Notes: generated from the sequence alone by a model not told the origin. A stretch of DNA of 52,326 nucleotides from Candidatus Helarchaeota ASGARD archaeon Hel_GB_B (GCA_005191425.1 SUPR01000011.1:1-52326), one strand, 5' to 3'. Counted from the first letter of the stretch, positions 8,245 to 16,850 are shown. Numbers and translations are program-made.

Positions 8245-9255
8245 TTAATTAATTGGATAAAAAATAGACCTTATTTCATCCATACTAGCTAAATATAAAC
8301 TTTTTACCCATTGCCTTAATAATAAATTCATTTTTTTCATTTTTTCATATTCTTCTTGAGTTAAATCTTCCTTTATTATTAACCCACTTTTATAATAAAA
8401 TCCCTTATAAATTTCTGGGTGTAGTTGCATTTTTTCAATGAATTTAATTGACCTTAATGACAAATAATTTATTATCTCATTTGATGGGTTCTTTTTAAAT
8501 ACATATGAAATCATGCACATCTCCTTTTTACCACGAGCCCATTTTGAAGGAATCTCAAAATAATAACTAAAATGTCCCATGTCTTTGTATGTCCGCGTAA
8601 AAAATCCTTGTTTTCCAGAGGTTAATTCTAAATCATTACAAATTCTAGACTTTTGTTCTTCAGTAATCATATCTTCAGGAAAAGTATGAAATGGGATTGG
8701 GCCTATTTTTGTATGAAAATATGATAAAACTATACCCATCAATGTCTCAATCATTTCTGGAGTAACAGAGCCCTTTAACTCTAAATATTTAGTTTCAAAT
8801 TGTTTTAAATATTTATTAAAATCATCAAGTATCTTTTTAACTTCCTTAATATTGAATTCATTATTGTCTAATGTTTTTAATAATTTCTCTGATATTTCTC
8901 GCAATTTAGAACTTAAATAATCTATATTTTGAAAAATAAAATCATGAGCTCGTTCTCCAATCAAAATAGTCAAGTTTAAAGGAATTTTTCCCTCTGCAAT
9001 ATCTTCTTGAATAATAGAAAAAGTATATGTTAACCCAATATTCTTATATCTCGTAAATGGTAATATTGAAATTCCTTCTGAAAAATATTCTGATTCTCCT
9101 ACCATTATTGAAATAATTTTAGCAGTAATATTAAAACTCATTTCTAAGTTTACACGATTTTCTGGGCCATAATAAATAGGTTCTGGCCCATTATCTCCAA
9201 ATCTGGAAAATATTATTCCTTGTACAATGTCTTCAGTATTTAGGGTTGTTTCCAA
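8245..9255 (-). CDS. Asgard-type protein with two longin-like regions
   Basis: Two regions share a longin-like opening. The first begins IVQGIIFSRFGDNGPEPIYY (residues 9-28). The second begins near residue 170 with GIVLSYFHTKIGPIPFHTFP and continues through GFFTRTYKDM, SYYFEIPSKWARGKKEMCM and a long amphipathic helix. The xxGPxPxxxxP turn after the first strand is typical of longin/roadblock-fold proteins numerous in Asgard genomes. A charged, coiled-coil-like linker (about 115-165) joins the halves. No signal peptide or membrane span is visible. The family assignment rests on recognised patterns, not on a profile search. Function is unknown; a scaffold or regulator for small GTPases is plausible. 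Confidence 0.72.
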   Translation of the reverse strand: METTLNTEDIVQGIIFSRFGDNGPEPIYYGPENRVNLEMSFNITAKIISIMVGESEYFSEGISILPFTRYKNIGLTYTFSIIQEDIAEGKIPLNLTILIGERAHDFIFQNIDYLSSKLREISEKLLKTLDNNEFNIKEVKKILDDFNKYLKQFETKYLELKGSVTPEMIETLMGIVLSYFHTKIGPIPFHTFPEDMITEEQKSRICNDLELTSGKQGFFTRTYKDMGHFSYYFEIPSKWARGKKEMCMISYVFKKNPSNEIINYLSLRSIKFIEKMQLHPEIYKGFYYKSGLIIKEDLTQEEYEKMKKMNLLLRQWVKSLYLASMDEIRSIFYPIN

Positions 9256-9552
9256 TGTTGAATCTCCATTAATTTTCTAATTAATCAAATTCCTATTTAA
9301 TTGATTTATTAACGATTATCTATAAATATCTTAAGTTTAAATAACGATTTTGGTCAATTGATATTAAAGTTAAAAAATTGATAAAATAGCTACATTCTCT
9401 TTAATAAATAATTTTTTGGAATAAAATGCTATTAATTCAATATTTTTAAATATTTTCAATTCATTTTATTCTTAATCATATTATCCATATGATAAACTAT
9501 TATTAATATTTAAGAAAAACTTTCAATAGAATTTTAATTAATGTGAAAAACC
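9256..9552. other. Intergenic region between divergent genes
   Basis: Nearly 300 AT-rich bases separate the longin-like gene from the PPC-domain gene. Promoters for both must lie here, but no single TATA element stands out. I see no repeat or RNA gene. Confidence 0.4.
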
Positions 9553-9981
9553 ATGAAATGTCTAAATACGTCTATCAAAAGAATTATTTTTTGTAAGCTT
9601 GATGATGGCGAAGATTTGCTAGACGGAATAAATAAGATAAGCAATGAATATAATATTAAAAGTGCATCTTTTTATGGTATAGGTGCGGTTAAAAAAGCCG
9701 TTTTTGGATTTTATAAAGATAATAAATATATTTCTAATGAAAAAAATCAAAATTTAGAAGTTATTTCTTGTATAGGTAATATCGCAATTGATAAAGATAC
9801 TAAGAAAAAAATTATACATTGCCATATAACATGTGGTGATGATAAAGGAAATTCTTTTGGTGGGCATGTTTTAACTGGGTGTATAATTTCTCCCACATTA
9901 GAATTAACAATTTTTGAATTTGAAGACCAAATTTTTAGAAAATATAATGAAAAACTTAACTTAACTTTATTAAATTTGTGA
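9553..9981 (+). CDS. PPC (DUF296) domain protein
   Basis: The 142 residues match the plant/prokaryote conserved (PPC, DUF296) domain: DGEDLLDGI at the start, SASFYGIGAVKKAVFGFY, HCHITCGD, GGHVLTGCIISPTLE and a final FEFEDQIFRKY. The His-rich centre binds a metal in characterised members, and the fold forms trimers. Bacterial and archaeal stand-alone members are soluble; a DNA-associated role known for plant AHL proteins should not be assumed. Its stop codon overlaps or abuts the following ABC ATPase gene, so the two are likely translationally coupled with an exporter operon. Confidence 0.88.
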   Translation: MKCLNTSIKRIIFCKLDDGEDLLDGINKISNEYNIKSASFYGIGAVKKAVFGFYKDNKYISNEKNQNLEVISCIGNIAIDKDTKKKIIHCHITCGDDKGNSFGGHVLTGCIISPTLELTIFEFEDQIFRKYNEKLNLTLLNL

Positions 9982-9986
9982 TAATT

Positions 9987-10943
9987 ATGATAGAAATAAA
10001 AGGACTGTCCAAAAACTTCAAAAAAATAAAAGCTTTGGATAATATTAGCTTAACAGTTAATGAAGGAGAAGTTTTTGGATTTTTAGGGCCAAATGGGGCG
10101 GGTAAAACCACAACAATTAGGATATTAAGTTGTATATTAAAGCCAGATGCCGGAACAGCCGTCCTTGACAATTATGATATCCACGAAGAACCCATGAAAA
10201 TTCGTAAATTAATTGGTGTATTAACAGAAAATCCATGTATATACGAACGACTTTCTGGACGTTATAACCTTATGTTTTTTGGAAAGCTTTATGAAGTTCC
10301 TGAAGACCAGATTGAACAACGAGTTGATGAATTATTAACTATGTTTGACCTTCAAGATAGAAGTAACGATAAATCAGGTACTTATTCTAAAGGAATGAAA
10401 AAGAAATTAGCAATTTCCAGGACTATGATCCATAATCCTAAAATTATTTTTCTAGATGAACCAACAACTGGCTTAGACCCAAAGGCTAGCAAAGATTTAA
10501 GAGATTATATAAAAAAATTAAGTATTAAAAGAAAAATTACTATTTTTCTAAGCACTCATAACCTCACAGAAGCTGAATATTTATGTGACAAAATTGCTGT
10601 TATTAATAAAGGAAAGATTATCGCTATTGGTAGACCCAATGAGCTAAGTAGGATGTTGTGGTCCGGTGATCGCGTAGAAATAACGCTTATTAATGATTAT
10701 AAAGATAAAGGTATATCACAATCGGAAATTCATGATATGATTAGTTCTATTGATGGCGTTAATGAATGTATAGTTAATGATAATAAAATTCATCTTTCAT
10801 TAGAATCTGCTGAAAAAGTTAATCCAATTATAATTAAAAAATTAATATCTTCAGGTATTGATATTGTGCAAGCAAAAATTGAAGGACATAGCCTAGAAGA
10901 TATCTATCTATCTTTAATTAAAGAAGAAAGTGATAAAAAATGA
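9987..10943 (+). CDS. ABC transporter ATP-binding protein
   Basis: Standard ABC-2 exporter ATPase: Walker A GPNGAGKTT, Q-loop region TENPCIYERL, signature YSKGMKKK, Walker B IIFLDEPTTGLDP and H-loop STHN. The signature has SKGM rather than SGGQ, as is common in CcmA/NatA-type ATPases. A C-terminal extension of about 100 residues carries a DrrA-like regulatory region. I prefer ATG at 9987 because GTGAT just upstream can act as ribosome-binding site; GTG at 9978 would overlap the previous gene by four bases. The permease gene overlaps its end by ATGA. Confidence 0.93.
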   Translation: MIEIKGLSKNFKKIKALDNISLTVNEGEVFGFLGPNGAGKTTTIRILSCILKPDAGTAVLDNYDIHEEPMKIRKLIGVLTENPCIYERLSGRYNLMFFGKLYEVPEDQIEQRVDELLTMFDLQDRSNDKSGTYSKGMKKKLAISRTMIHNPKIIFLDEPTTGLDPKASKDLRDYIKKLSIKRKITIFLSTHNLTEAEYLCDKIAVINKGKIIAIGRPNELSRMLWSGDRVEITLINDYKDKGISQSEIHDMISSIDGVNECIVNDNKIHLSLESAEKVNPIIIKKLISSGIDIVQAKIEGHSLEDIYLSLIKEESDKK

Positions 10944-11707
10944 AAAAAGCTATAATCATAATGAAAAAGGATATTAAAGAAATAAGGACCAGTTTCCAAA
11001 TATTTGGGACTATGATTGCTACTCCCGCTCTATTAACTGGTATAGCTTTAGTCACGTTTGGAATTTTGTTCGCTATTATTCCTAACCCAATTGATTTATA
11101 TTCAATCCTATATGGTGCTGGAAATATTTTACCGATGTATAATCTTATGTTTTTAATAATACCTGTAGTTTTACCTACATATATAGCTGCCGATTCATTT
11201 GTTGGTGAAAAAGTCAGAAAAACAATTGAAGCATTACTAGTAGCACCGATCAGTGATAATGAACTATTACTTGGAAAAGTTTTAGTGTCATTAATCCCGA
11301 CCTTACTGTTCTCTTACTTATTTATAGGTGTTTATATTATTGGTATAAACATCTTGCAATTAGTTAATTATGGCACAATTGTATTTATTTTTCCTGATTT
11401 AGGTTTTATTTTAGGGTGTCTTTTACATATCCCTTTATTATGCATTATTACTATTGAAATAATGGTCATAATCTCTTTAAAAGTCAAAGGAATACGTGAA
11501 GCCCAACAAATTGGTGGTGTGGTAGTTATCCCGGTAATTTCCTTTATGTTTTTGCCTTTTGCAGGACTTAATCTTTATAGTCTTTCAAACCCCTTAAACA
11601 TATTTCTATTCACATTAATTACTCTTATTTTTTGCCTATTGGCTATCTCTTTTTATTTTCTAAGTCTCAAGGTATTCAAAAGGTCTAATATAATTGTAAA
11701 AATCTAA
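10940..11707 (+). CDS. ABC-2 type permease
   Basis: The start overlaps the stop of the ATPase gene (ATGA), so the two are coupled. The protein of 255 residues has six predicted membrane segments: after a short cytoplasmic helix with KKDIKEIRTS, segments begin near residues 20, 60, 110, 145, 180 and 220. The loop EKVRKTIEALLVAPISDNELLLGK is the coupling helix region typical of ABC-2 permeases. With the ATPase it forms an exporter of unknown substrate. The gene ends before a T-rich stretch that may terminate the operon. Confidence 0.9.
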   Translation: MKKAIIIMKKDIKEIRTSFQIFGTMIATPALLTGIALVTFGILFAIIPNPIDLYSILYGAGNILPMYNLMFLIIPVVLPTYIAADSFVGEKVRKTIEALLVAPISDNELLLGKVLVSLIPTLLFSYLFIGVYIIGINILQLVNYGTIVFIFPDLGFILGCLLHIPLLCIITIEIMVIISLKVKGIREAQQIGGVVVIPVISFMFLPFAGLNLYSLSNPLNIFLFTLITLIFCLLAISFYFLSLKVFKRSNIIVKI

Positions 11708-11730
11708 AAAAATTATTATTTTCTTATATA

Positions 11731-11746
11731 TTCTTTTTTTATTTTT
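11731..11746 (+). terminator. Oligo-T terminator after the ABC operon
   Basis: A TTCTTTTTTTATTTTT tract follows the permease stop by about 25 bases. Archaeal RNA polymerase terminates at such T-rich tracts without a strong hairpin. No competing gene lies here. Confidence 0.45.
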
Positions 11747-11920
11747 CGTTAATCCAAATCGCTAATTTTATTATGGTGTTAAAGAGAAAAATCATATTAA
11801 AAAATAATCTAATTATTATACCCTATTATATAATAATTTGAAAAACTAATTCTGTAAATACTATTATTTCAATAGATTAAAAAATATTTTAATCTCAGAT
11901 TTTTCAAGATTTAGAGAAAA

Positions 11921-11948
11921 TTTATAATAAACATATGTTTAAACATAT
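11921..11948 (+). promoter_or_regulatory. TATA box and palindromic operator of the VapBC module
   Basis: TTTATAATA (11921-11929) lies at the right distance for transcription to begin at or near the antitoxin ATG (11953), so the message is probably leaderless. Two overlapping perfect palindromes follow: TAAACATATGTTTA (11928-11941) and ATATGTTTAAACATAT (11933-11948). Overlapping operators between the TATA box and the start fit autorepression by the antitoxin-toxin complex. Confidence 0.6.
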
Positions 11949-11952
11949 ATAT

Positions 11953-12168
11953 ATGACTACCAAAACAATTACTATTAAGAAAGAAGTATATGACTTGTTA
12001 AACAGTATTAAGAAAGAGGACGAAAGTTTTAGTGATTTATTGGAGCGATTAGCAAAAAGGAACAAATCTTTAATAATTTTAAAAAAATTGAAAGGTACAA
12101 TTGATTTAGGAGATTCACAAGAATTAATAAATGAAATAAAATCTAAGCGAAATGATTGGAGATCATAA
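11953..12168 (+). CDS. vapB: VapB-type antitoxin (DUF217-like)
   Basis: The protein begins MTTKTITIKKEVYDLL, the strand-helix opening of archaeal ribbon-helix-helix antitoxins, and continues with KKEDESFSDLLERL. It is 71 residues from ATG 11953; an upstream ATG at 11935 lies inside the operator palindromes and is less likely. The stop codon overlaps the toxin start by one base (TAATG). The N-terminal half should bind the palindromic operator and the C-terminal half the VapC toxin. Confidence 0.85.
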   Translation: MTTKTITIKKEVYDLLNSIKKEDESFSDLLERLAKRNKSLIILKKLKGTIDLGDSQELINEIKSKRNDWRS

Positions 12169-12563
12169 TGATATTATTAGATTCTGATGTTCTCATAGAA
12201 ATATTAAACAAGAATTCAAGAATAAAAGACCTATTAATTGCAAAAATCGAAAAAGACGGAGATCAAGTGGCAACAACTGCTATTAATTTTCAAGAAATAC
12301 TATATGGTATTTTAAAAAGGAAAAATATAACTGAATTAAATAAAAATCATTTAATCTATTCATTTGATGTAATTCCTTTTACTAAAAGGGATGCAGAAAT
12401 AGCAGCGAGAGTCGAATTTATTTTAGAGAAATCTGGTAAAAAGAAACCGAAAGGTGATATTTTAATAGCTTCGATTGCAATCAGAACTGGGAGTAAATTA
12501 TTTACTCTTAATAAAAAACATTTTAAGGATATCCCAGAATTGAACTTATTTAATAAATTTTAA
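12168..12563 (+). CDS. vapC: VapC-type PIN-domain toxin
   Basis: A PIN-domain ribonuclease of 131 residues. The acidic active site is visible: LDSDVLIE near the N-terminus, the Glu in NFQEILYG, and the Asp in PKGDILIASIA. VapC toxins cleave tRNA or rRNA when released from VapB. The ATG at 12168 overlaps the antitoxin stop, with GGAGA six to seven bases upstream; an ATG at 12156 would give a four-residue extension without this signal. Length and motifs appear intact, so the toxin is probably active. Confidence 0.9.
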   Translation: MILLDSDVLIEILNKNSRIKDLLIAKIEKDGDQVATTAINFQEILYGILKRKNITELNKNHLIYSFDVIPFTKRDAEIAARVEFILEKSGKKKPKGDILIASIAIRTGSKLFTLNKKHFKDIPELNLFNKF

Positions 12564-13013
12564 ATTTTCTTTACATTAATTGAGATAATTAAAAATTATG
12601 CTATACAATAAAATAAAAGAATTAAACTTGATGAAAGTTTTTATAGAAAGAGTTTCTCTCAAGAACTTGGAAAATTTATTATATATAGAGATTATTCAGA
12701 AGAAATATCTTATTTTACCAGAAGATTGAAAAATTCAAAATTTGTAAATAATTTTTAATTTTTATTATTCTTACATTTTTATTAAATATATTAACATCCT
12801 CATTTTTTGGAGATATACCGCTAAAAAAATTGACAGAAAGATATATTTTCTAAAAAATAGAATTAACATTTACATATTTTTGTCGAAAAGTGGAATTTGA
12901 AAAATCTCCTTTTTATTAATTAAAGTATTAATTAAATATTAGTTAAAGAACAATTTTAAATAAAAATTGAAATTTAATTTCTAGGTTAAAAAATTTTAAG
13001 AAAATAAATAATG
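12564..13013. other. Intergenic region with a possible gene remnant
   Basis: No complete gene is visible in this 450-base stretch. A frame open from 12612 to 12752 reads like protein (for example KLDESFYRKSFSQELGKF) but has no start and is only 46 codons, so it may be the tail of a lost gene. The rest is AT-rich and featureless. The ribosome-binding site of the GH2 gene follows. Confidence 0.35.
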
Positions 13014-13019
13014 GGTGAT
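13014..13019 (+). promoter_or_regulatory. Shine-Dalgarno GGTGAT before an apparent ATC start
   Basis: GGTGAT is complementary to the archaeal 16S 3' end. It lies five bases before ATC at 13025, the only plausible start for the in-frame GH2 N-terminal domain. An in-frame TGA at 13016 lies within this element, ruling out a start further upstream. Confidence 0.5.
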
Positions 13020-13024
13020 GTCAG

Positions 13025-15322
13025 ATCGTTCAATCTTTAAATGGGATATGGAAAATCCAAACAGACGAATCCGAAATCGGTGTTGAACAAGAATGGTGGT
13101 GGACTGGTTATAATGACAATGATTGGTCTACAATACAAGTACCAGGACATTGGCAAGACCAGAATTTTCCAGATTATAATGGTGTCGTTTGGTATAGGTT
13201 ATTATTTGACCTTGACGACTCCTTTAAAAACGAATATGGCCCAAGAACATTATTAAGGTTTGATGGTGTTTTTTATTACTGTCAAATTTGGCTTAATAAT
13301 GAATATTTAGGGGAACATGAGGGTTATTTTGATTCTTTTGAGTTTGATGTTTCAGATTTACTTGATATTAATAATAACCTCCTTTGTATTAAAGTCGTTT
13401 GTTATGATGAACCAAATTTAAATAAGAAGAGACAAATAACTGGTGTCTTCTCTCACTGGGATGCATCTGATCCTAATTTTAACCCTGGTGGAATCTGGAA
13501 TAATGTGTCCTTAATAAAAAAACCAGTATTATATCTTAAAGAATTATCAATCAGGACTAAAATAATTGATTTAGAATCACAAACAGGAAAAATCCTTTTA
13601 AAATTTAATGTAGATTCGTTAATCACCTCTGACATCAAATTGAATTTTGTTATTAAACCAAAGAATTTTGAGGGTGAAATCCTGAACGACACTCATTTAA
13701 TGAGTGTTTCACCTGGAAATAATTTAGTTGAAAAGGAAATCACTATATATAACGCAAAATTCTGGTGGACTCATGATCATGGTTATCCTTTTCTATACGA
13801 CCTTGATATAATTGCCAATTTTAATGGAAGGGACATTGATATACTGAACACATTCTTCGGAATTAAAGAAATTAAATTAATTAGAAATAATGGCTGGCAA
13901 GTTTTTTTAAATAATAAGCGAATTTTCATTAAGGGCTCAAATTATGCTCCTCAAAAACATAGAATCGCAAAATCAACAAGAGAAGACTATGAACAAGATG
14001 TCGATTTAATGGTCAACGCAAATTTTAATATGGTCCGAGTTCATGCCCATATCGATAGAAATGAATTACATGAAATAGCCAGTGAAAAAGGAATTTTAAT
14101 CTGGCAAGATTTCCCGCTTCAATGGTATTATAATAAAACGGTCATTAAATCCGCAAAAGACCAAACTAAACGTATTGTTAATCAATTGAAGAATTATCCT
14201 TCACAGGGTATTTGGTGCTGTCATAATGAGCCTTTCAAAATACCTACTAAAAATGAAATTATAAAACTCCTTTTTTTAATAATCTGCTCAATATTTTCTT
14301 ATATTGGCTTTAATTTTCTCTTTAATTTATATCTATCACTTCCAATAACAATTTCAAAAATTTATTCTATAATTATTATTTTAACTATTTTTATTGGTAT
14401 TTCTTTAATTTTCGATCTAATTCCAACAGTTCTATTTTATAATTGGAATATTAATACACTTGATAAAAAGATCGCCGACCTTATTTCTAAACTTGATCCT
14501 GACCACCCAATTTTAAAAGCGAGTGGTCTTCTTGGTAGGACTGATTTACATTGGTATGATGGATGGTACTTCAACCCTGGAAAATATTGGAAGGCTAATA
14601 AATTCTCTAAGAAATTTCTAAAATGTTTTGCACCATTTGTAACTGAATATGGTGCCCAAAGTTTTCCAAATGTAGAATCACTCGAAAAATTTAAAATTAA
14701 TTTAAAATGGCCCTTTAATGAGGAAACATGGCTAAATTTAAAAAAGAACTTTAGATGTCAATCAAATATCGTAAAAAAAATTTTTAAAATAAATTCATTC
14801 AAAACTTTAGATGATTTTATTCATGCCACGCAACAATATCAATCCTCTTTACTAAAATTTCATAACGAATTATGGCGAAAACTTAGATACAACCCCACAG
14901 GCGGTGCAATTTGCTTTTTATTTAATGACTGTTCCCCTCTTATTACTTGGTCGGTCATAGACTATTTTAGAAAACCCAAATTAGCCTACGAATCTGTTTC
15001 TCTATCTTTCGAACCTTTATATGCACTTTTGTCCAAATGGCCTCGAAAATTCAAGAAAAATTCTCTTTTTAAAAACTCTATTCTATTAATAAATGATTAC
15101 TTGCATGATGTTCATGATATTAATATTAAACTTGTTGTAAAATCTCCCACTAATACTATTCTTGAAAATAATTATGATTGTAATATTAAAGCTGATTCTA
15201 TTATTCAGATTGACCAACTTAAATTTATTATTCCTAACGAAATCGGTGAATATTCTCTTGATATCTATTTATCGTCTGAAATTAATTCTATTTTAAACTC
15301 ATATAAATTTATTGTAAATTAA
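13025..15322 (+). CDS. Glycoside hydrolase family 2 with a membrane hairpin inserted in the barrel
   Basis: From ATC 13025 the frame encodes 765 residues. The N-terminal sugar-binding domain has QSLNGIWKI, VPGHWQDQNFPDYNG, WLNNEYLGEHEGYFD and NPGGIWNNV, all typical of GH2. An Ig-like domain and a TIM barrel follow, with WQDFPLQW, a general acid/base Glu402 in CHNEPF and a nucleophile Glu541 in TEYGAQSFP. Between the two glutamates are two strongly hydrophobic segments (about 412-435 and 443-470), so the enzyme may be membrane-anchored through its own barrel. The fold is most like beta-mannosidase or exo-glucosaminidase branches. No ATG, GTG or TTG occurs in frame before 13505, which would delete 160 conserved residues. 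Confidence 0.8.
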   Translation: MVQSLNGIWKIQTDESEIGVEQEWWWTGYNDNDWSTIQVPGHWQDQNFPDYNGVVWYRLLFDLDDSFKNEYGPRTLLRFDGVFYYCQIWLNNEYLGEHEGYFDSFEFDVSDLLDINNNLLCIKVVCYDEPNLNKKRQITGVFSHWDASDPNFNPGGIWNNVSLIKKPVLYLKELSIRTKIIDLESQTGKILLKFNVDSLITSDIKLNFVIKPKNFEGEILNDTHLMSVSPGNNLVEKEITIYNAKFWWTHDHGYPFLYDLDIIANFNGRDIDILNTFFGIKEIKLIRNNGWQVFLNNKRIFIKGSNYAPQKHRIAKSTREDYEQDVDLMVNANFNMVRVHAHIDRNELHEIASEKGILIWQDFPLQWYYNKTVIKSAKDQTKRIVNQLKNYPSQGIWCCHNEPFKIPTKNEIIKLLFLIICSIFSYIGFNFLFNLYLSLPITISKIYSIIIILTIFIGISLIFDLIPTVLFYNWNINTLDKKIADLISKLDPDHPILKASGLLGRTDLHWYDGWYFNPGKYWKANKFSKKFLKCFAPFVTEYGAQSFPNVESLEKFKINLKWPFNEETWLNLKKNFRCQSNIVKKIFKINSFKTLDDFIHATQQYQSSLLKFHNELWRKLRYNPTGGAICFLFNDCSPLITWSVIDYFRKPKLAYESVSLSFEPLYALLSKWPRKFKKNSLFKNSILLINDYLHDVHDINIKLVVKSPTNTILENNYDCNIKADSIIQIDQLKFIIPNEIGEYSLDIYLSSEINSILNSYKFIVN

Positions 15323-15415
15323 AATATCTTAAATAAAAAAAATTTCAATTTAAATCATTGGAATCTGATATACAGGGTTTATTCATTTTCCCATGCTAAA
15401 GGTAGGAAATTAAAT

Positions 15416-15462
15416 TTCGTATCTATTCTATACGAACGGATATTGGCGTGACCCCAAACGCC
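15416..15462 (+). other. Two tandem short hairpins upstream of the transposase fragment
   Basis: TTCGTAT (15416-15422) and ATACGAA (15430-15436) form a perfect 7-bp stem with a 7-base loop. GGCGT (15445-15449) and ACGCC (15458-15462) form a second stem around GACCCCAA. A short T run follows at 15477. The pair is GC-richer than its surroundings and may be an insertion-sequence end, or a small structured RNA. Confidence 0.35.
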
Positions 15463-15582
15463 TCTATCCCGTCCACTTTTTTATTATTTGATTTTTGAGA
15501 TAGAATATTTCTTTATTTTCCGTTGCTTTCGTTGCTTTTATTAATTTGAATTTATCTCATTAAAAATAAATACAAGTCCTTA

Positions 15583-16110
15583 ATGCCGGCAATTAAAAAT
15601 GAACGAATAAAACAACAAATACTATCGTTCCACCAGAATAAAAGTAAACAATGTATTCAATATCGTTTTTACCCATCGAGAAAAGACAGTAGGGGTTATG
15701 AGTTCAATGTTTTCTTTGTGAAGAATGAATATGCATGGACAAATCTCTCGAAAACTCCCCAGACTGAGAAAGATATTCTCGAATTATACCATGCATATGC
15801 TACCAATAAAGTGATAAGAAACCGCACTAATCATAATTTGAAAAAAATAGCAGCCCAATACAAGGACAGATGGGGAGTAGAGACCGCATTCAAAATGATT
15901 AATTTCTTCCAGATAAGAACTTCGTCCAGTATATTCATTGTAAGACTATTTTGTTACTTATTTTCTATGGTCATTTATAATTTATGGATATTATATAATC
16001 TAATTTATAAGTGCTCTCAAGAAAATAGATATATACTCCCATCATTTCAGCTGAAATTGTATATTTTAGTAAAATCTCTTCAATATTGGATTCAAATAAT
16101 TATGGTATAA
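15583..16110 (+). pseudogene. DDE transposase, C-terminal fragment (IS4-type)
   Basis: The 175-residue frame carries the catalytic tail of an IS4-like DDE transposase: YKDRWGVETAFKMIN, which is the Y-(2)-R-(3)-E signature with the third catalytic acid, then IRTSSSIFIVRLFCYLFSMVIYNLW. The N-terminal region with the two catalytic aspartates is missing. The frame upstream of the ATG is open only to a TGA some 13 codons earlier. It is therefore a remnant, not an active element. I found no clear terminal inverted repeats or target duplication around it. Confidence 0.75.
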
Positions 16111-16400
16111 ACAAAAAAATTGCAAATGGAGGTGAATTTTTAACATTCGGAAGTACTGATAGTAGCGAAACATTTTTAAAGATAAAAAAGAGCGGGTCCT
16201 GTCCAAAAATCTTTAATTTAAAGCCACTTTTATCATTATGAATTTTCGCACTCATTGCATTTTATAGACCTTTTTACATAAATGGGATATAAGATGAGTA
16301 TAGACCAAGATGAGCTGTTTAATAAATATTTATAGGTATATAAATTTATATAAGGCAGAGTTATAAAATTTTTAGATAAATATGATAATAAAAATGATTA
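16111..16400. other. Region between two transposase-like fragments
   Basis: No complete gene. A strong GGAGGTGA (16128-16135) is followed by a frame that reads on for about 30 codons (GGEFLTFGSTDSSETFLK) and stops, without a start codon at proper spacing. The stretch probably holds decayed mobile-element sequence. Confidence 0.35.
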
Positions 16401-16850
16401 ATGAATAAAAATAATAATATTATTAAAAATGAGGAGTTAAATAAAAATAGGGACGGGCAAATTAATCATTTTGAAAAGGGAAGACTAAATGTTTATTATT
16501 ATCACAAAAACCTGGACTTGATAATACCGATTAATAGCGCATCAAAAGAGGTTATAAAGGCGCTAAAAATAGTTGCAATAAAATTTAAGGGGAAAAATAC
16601 AACAACAAAAATAATAGAACAGGAGTTTAGTAGAGTAAAAAAGCAGATAAATTTTAAAGTAAAAAGAAGTGAGGAGATGTGGATAAAGGGCTTGAATTTT
16701 TATTATACTATTAGAGAATTTCCAGATTTGGTGAAAGGAATAATAAAAGAAATGGAAATAGGAAAAAAGATGTTAGGAAGGTCGATGGGACTTGTATTAA
16801 AAGTAATAGAGAACTGCGGCGGAAAAATAGTAGAAAAAAATAAAAATTAA
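16401..16850 (+). CDS. Hypothetical protein, possibly a transposase C-terminal fragment
   Basis: I cannot assign this 149-residue protein firmly. The middle reads FKGKNTTTKIIEQEFSRVKK, which resembles the region around the last catalytic Glu of DDE transposases, where an N-T-x-x-E-x-x-F-S-x-x-K pattern is common. The C-terminal part (MWIKGLNFYYTIREFP) is aromatic and basic. The N-terminus is Asn/Lys-rich and looks non-native. A TGA two codons before the ATG closes the frame. Its place next to another transposase remnant supports a mobile-element origin. A genuine small host gene is not excluded. Confidence 0.45.
   Translation: MNKNNNIIKNEELNKNRDGQINHFEKGRLNVYYYHKNLDLIIPINSASKEVIKALKIVAIKFKGKNTTTKIIEQEFSRVKKQINFKVKRSEEMWIKGLNFYYTIREFPDLVKGIIKEMEIGKKMLGRSMGLVLKVIENCGGKIVEKNKN

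Noticed and set aside
13041..13256. A 71-codon plus-strand frame beginning MGYGKSKQTN
   Set aside because: It lies out of frame within the GH2 N-terminal domain, whose own frame gives recognisable family motifs throughout.
13505..13507. GTG as the start of the GH2 gene
   Set aside because: The frame stays open for 160 codons upstream and encodes the GH2 sugar-binding domain, so a start here would remove conserved sequence.
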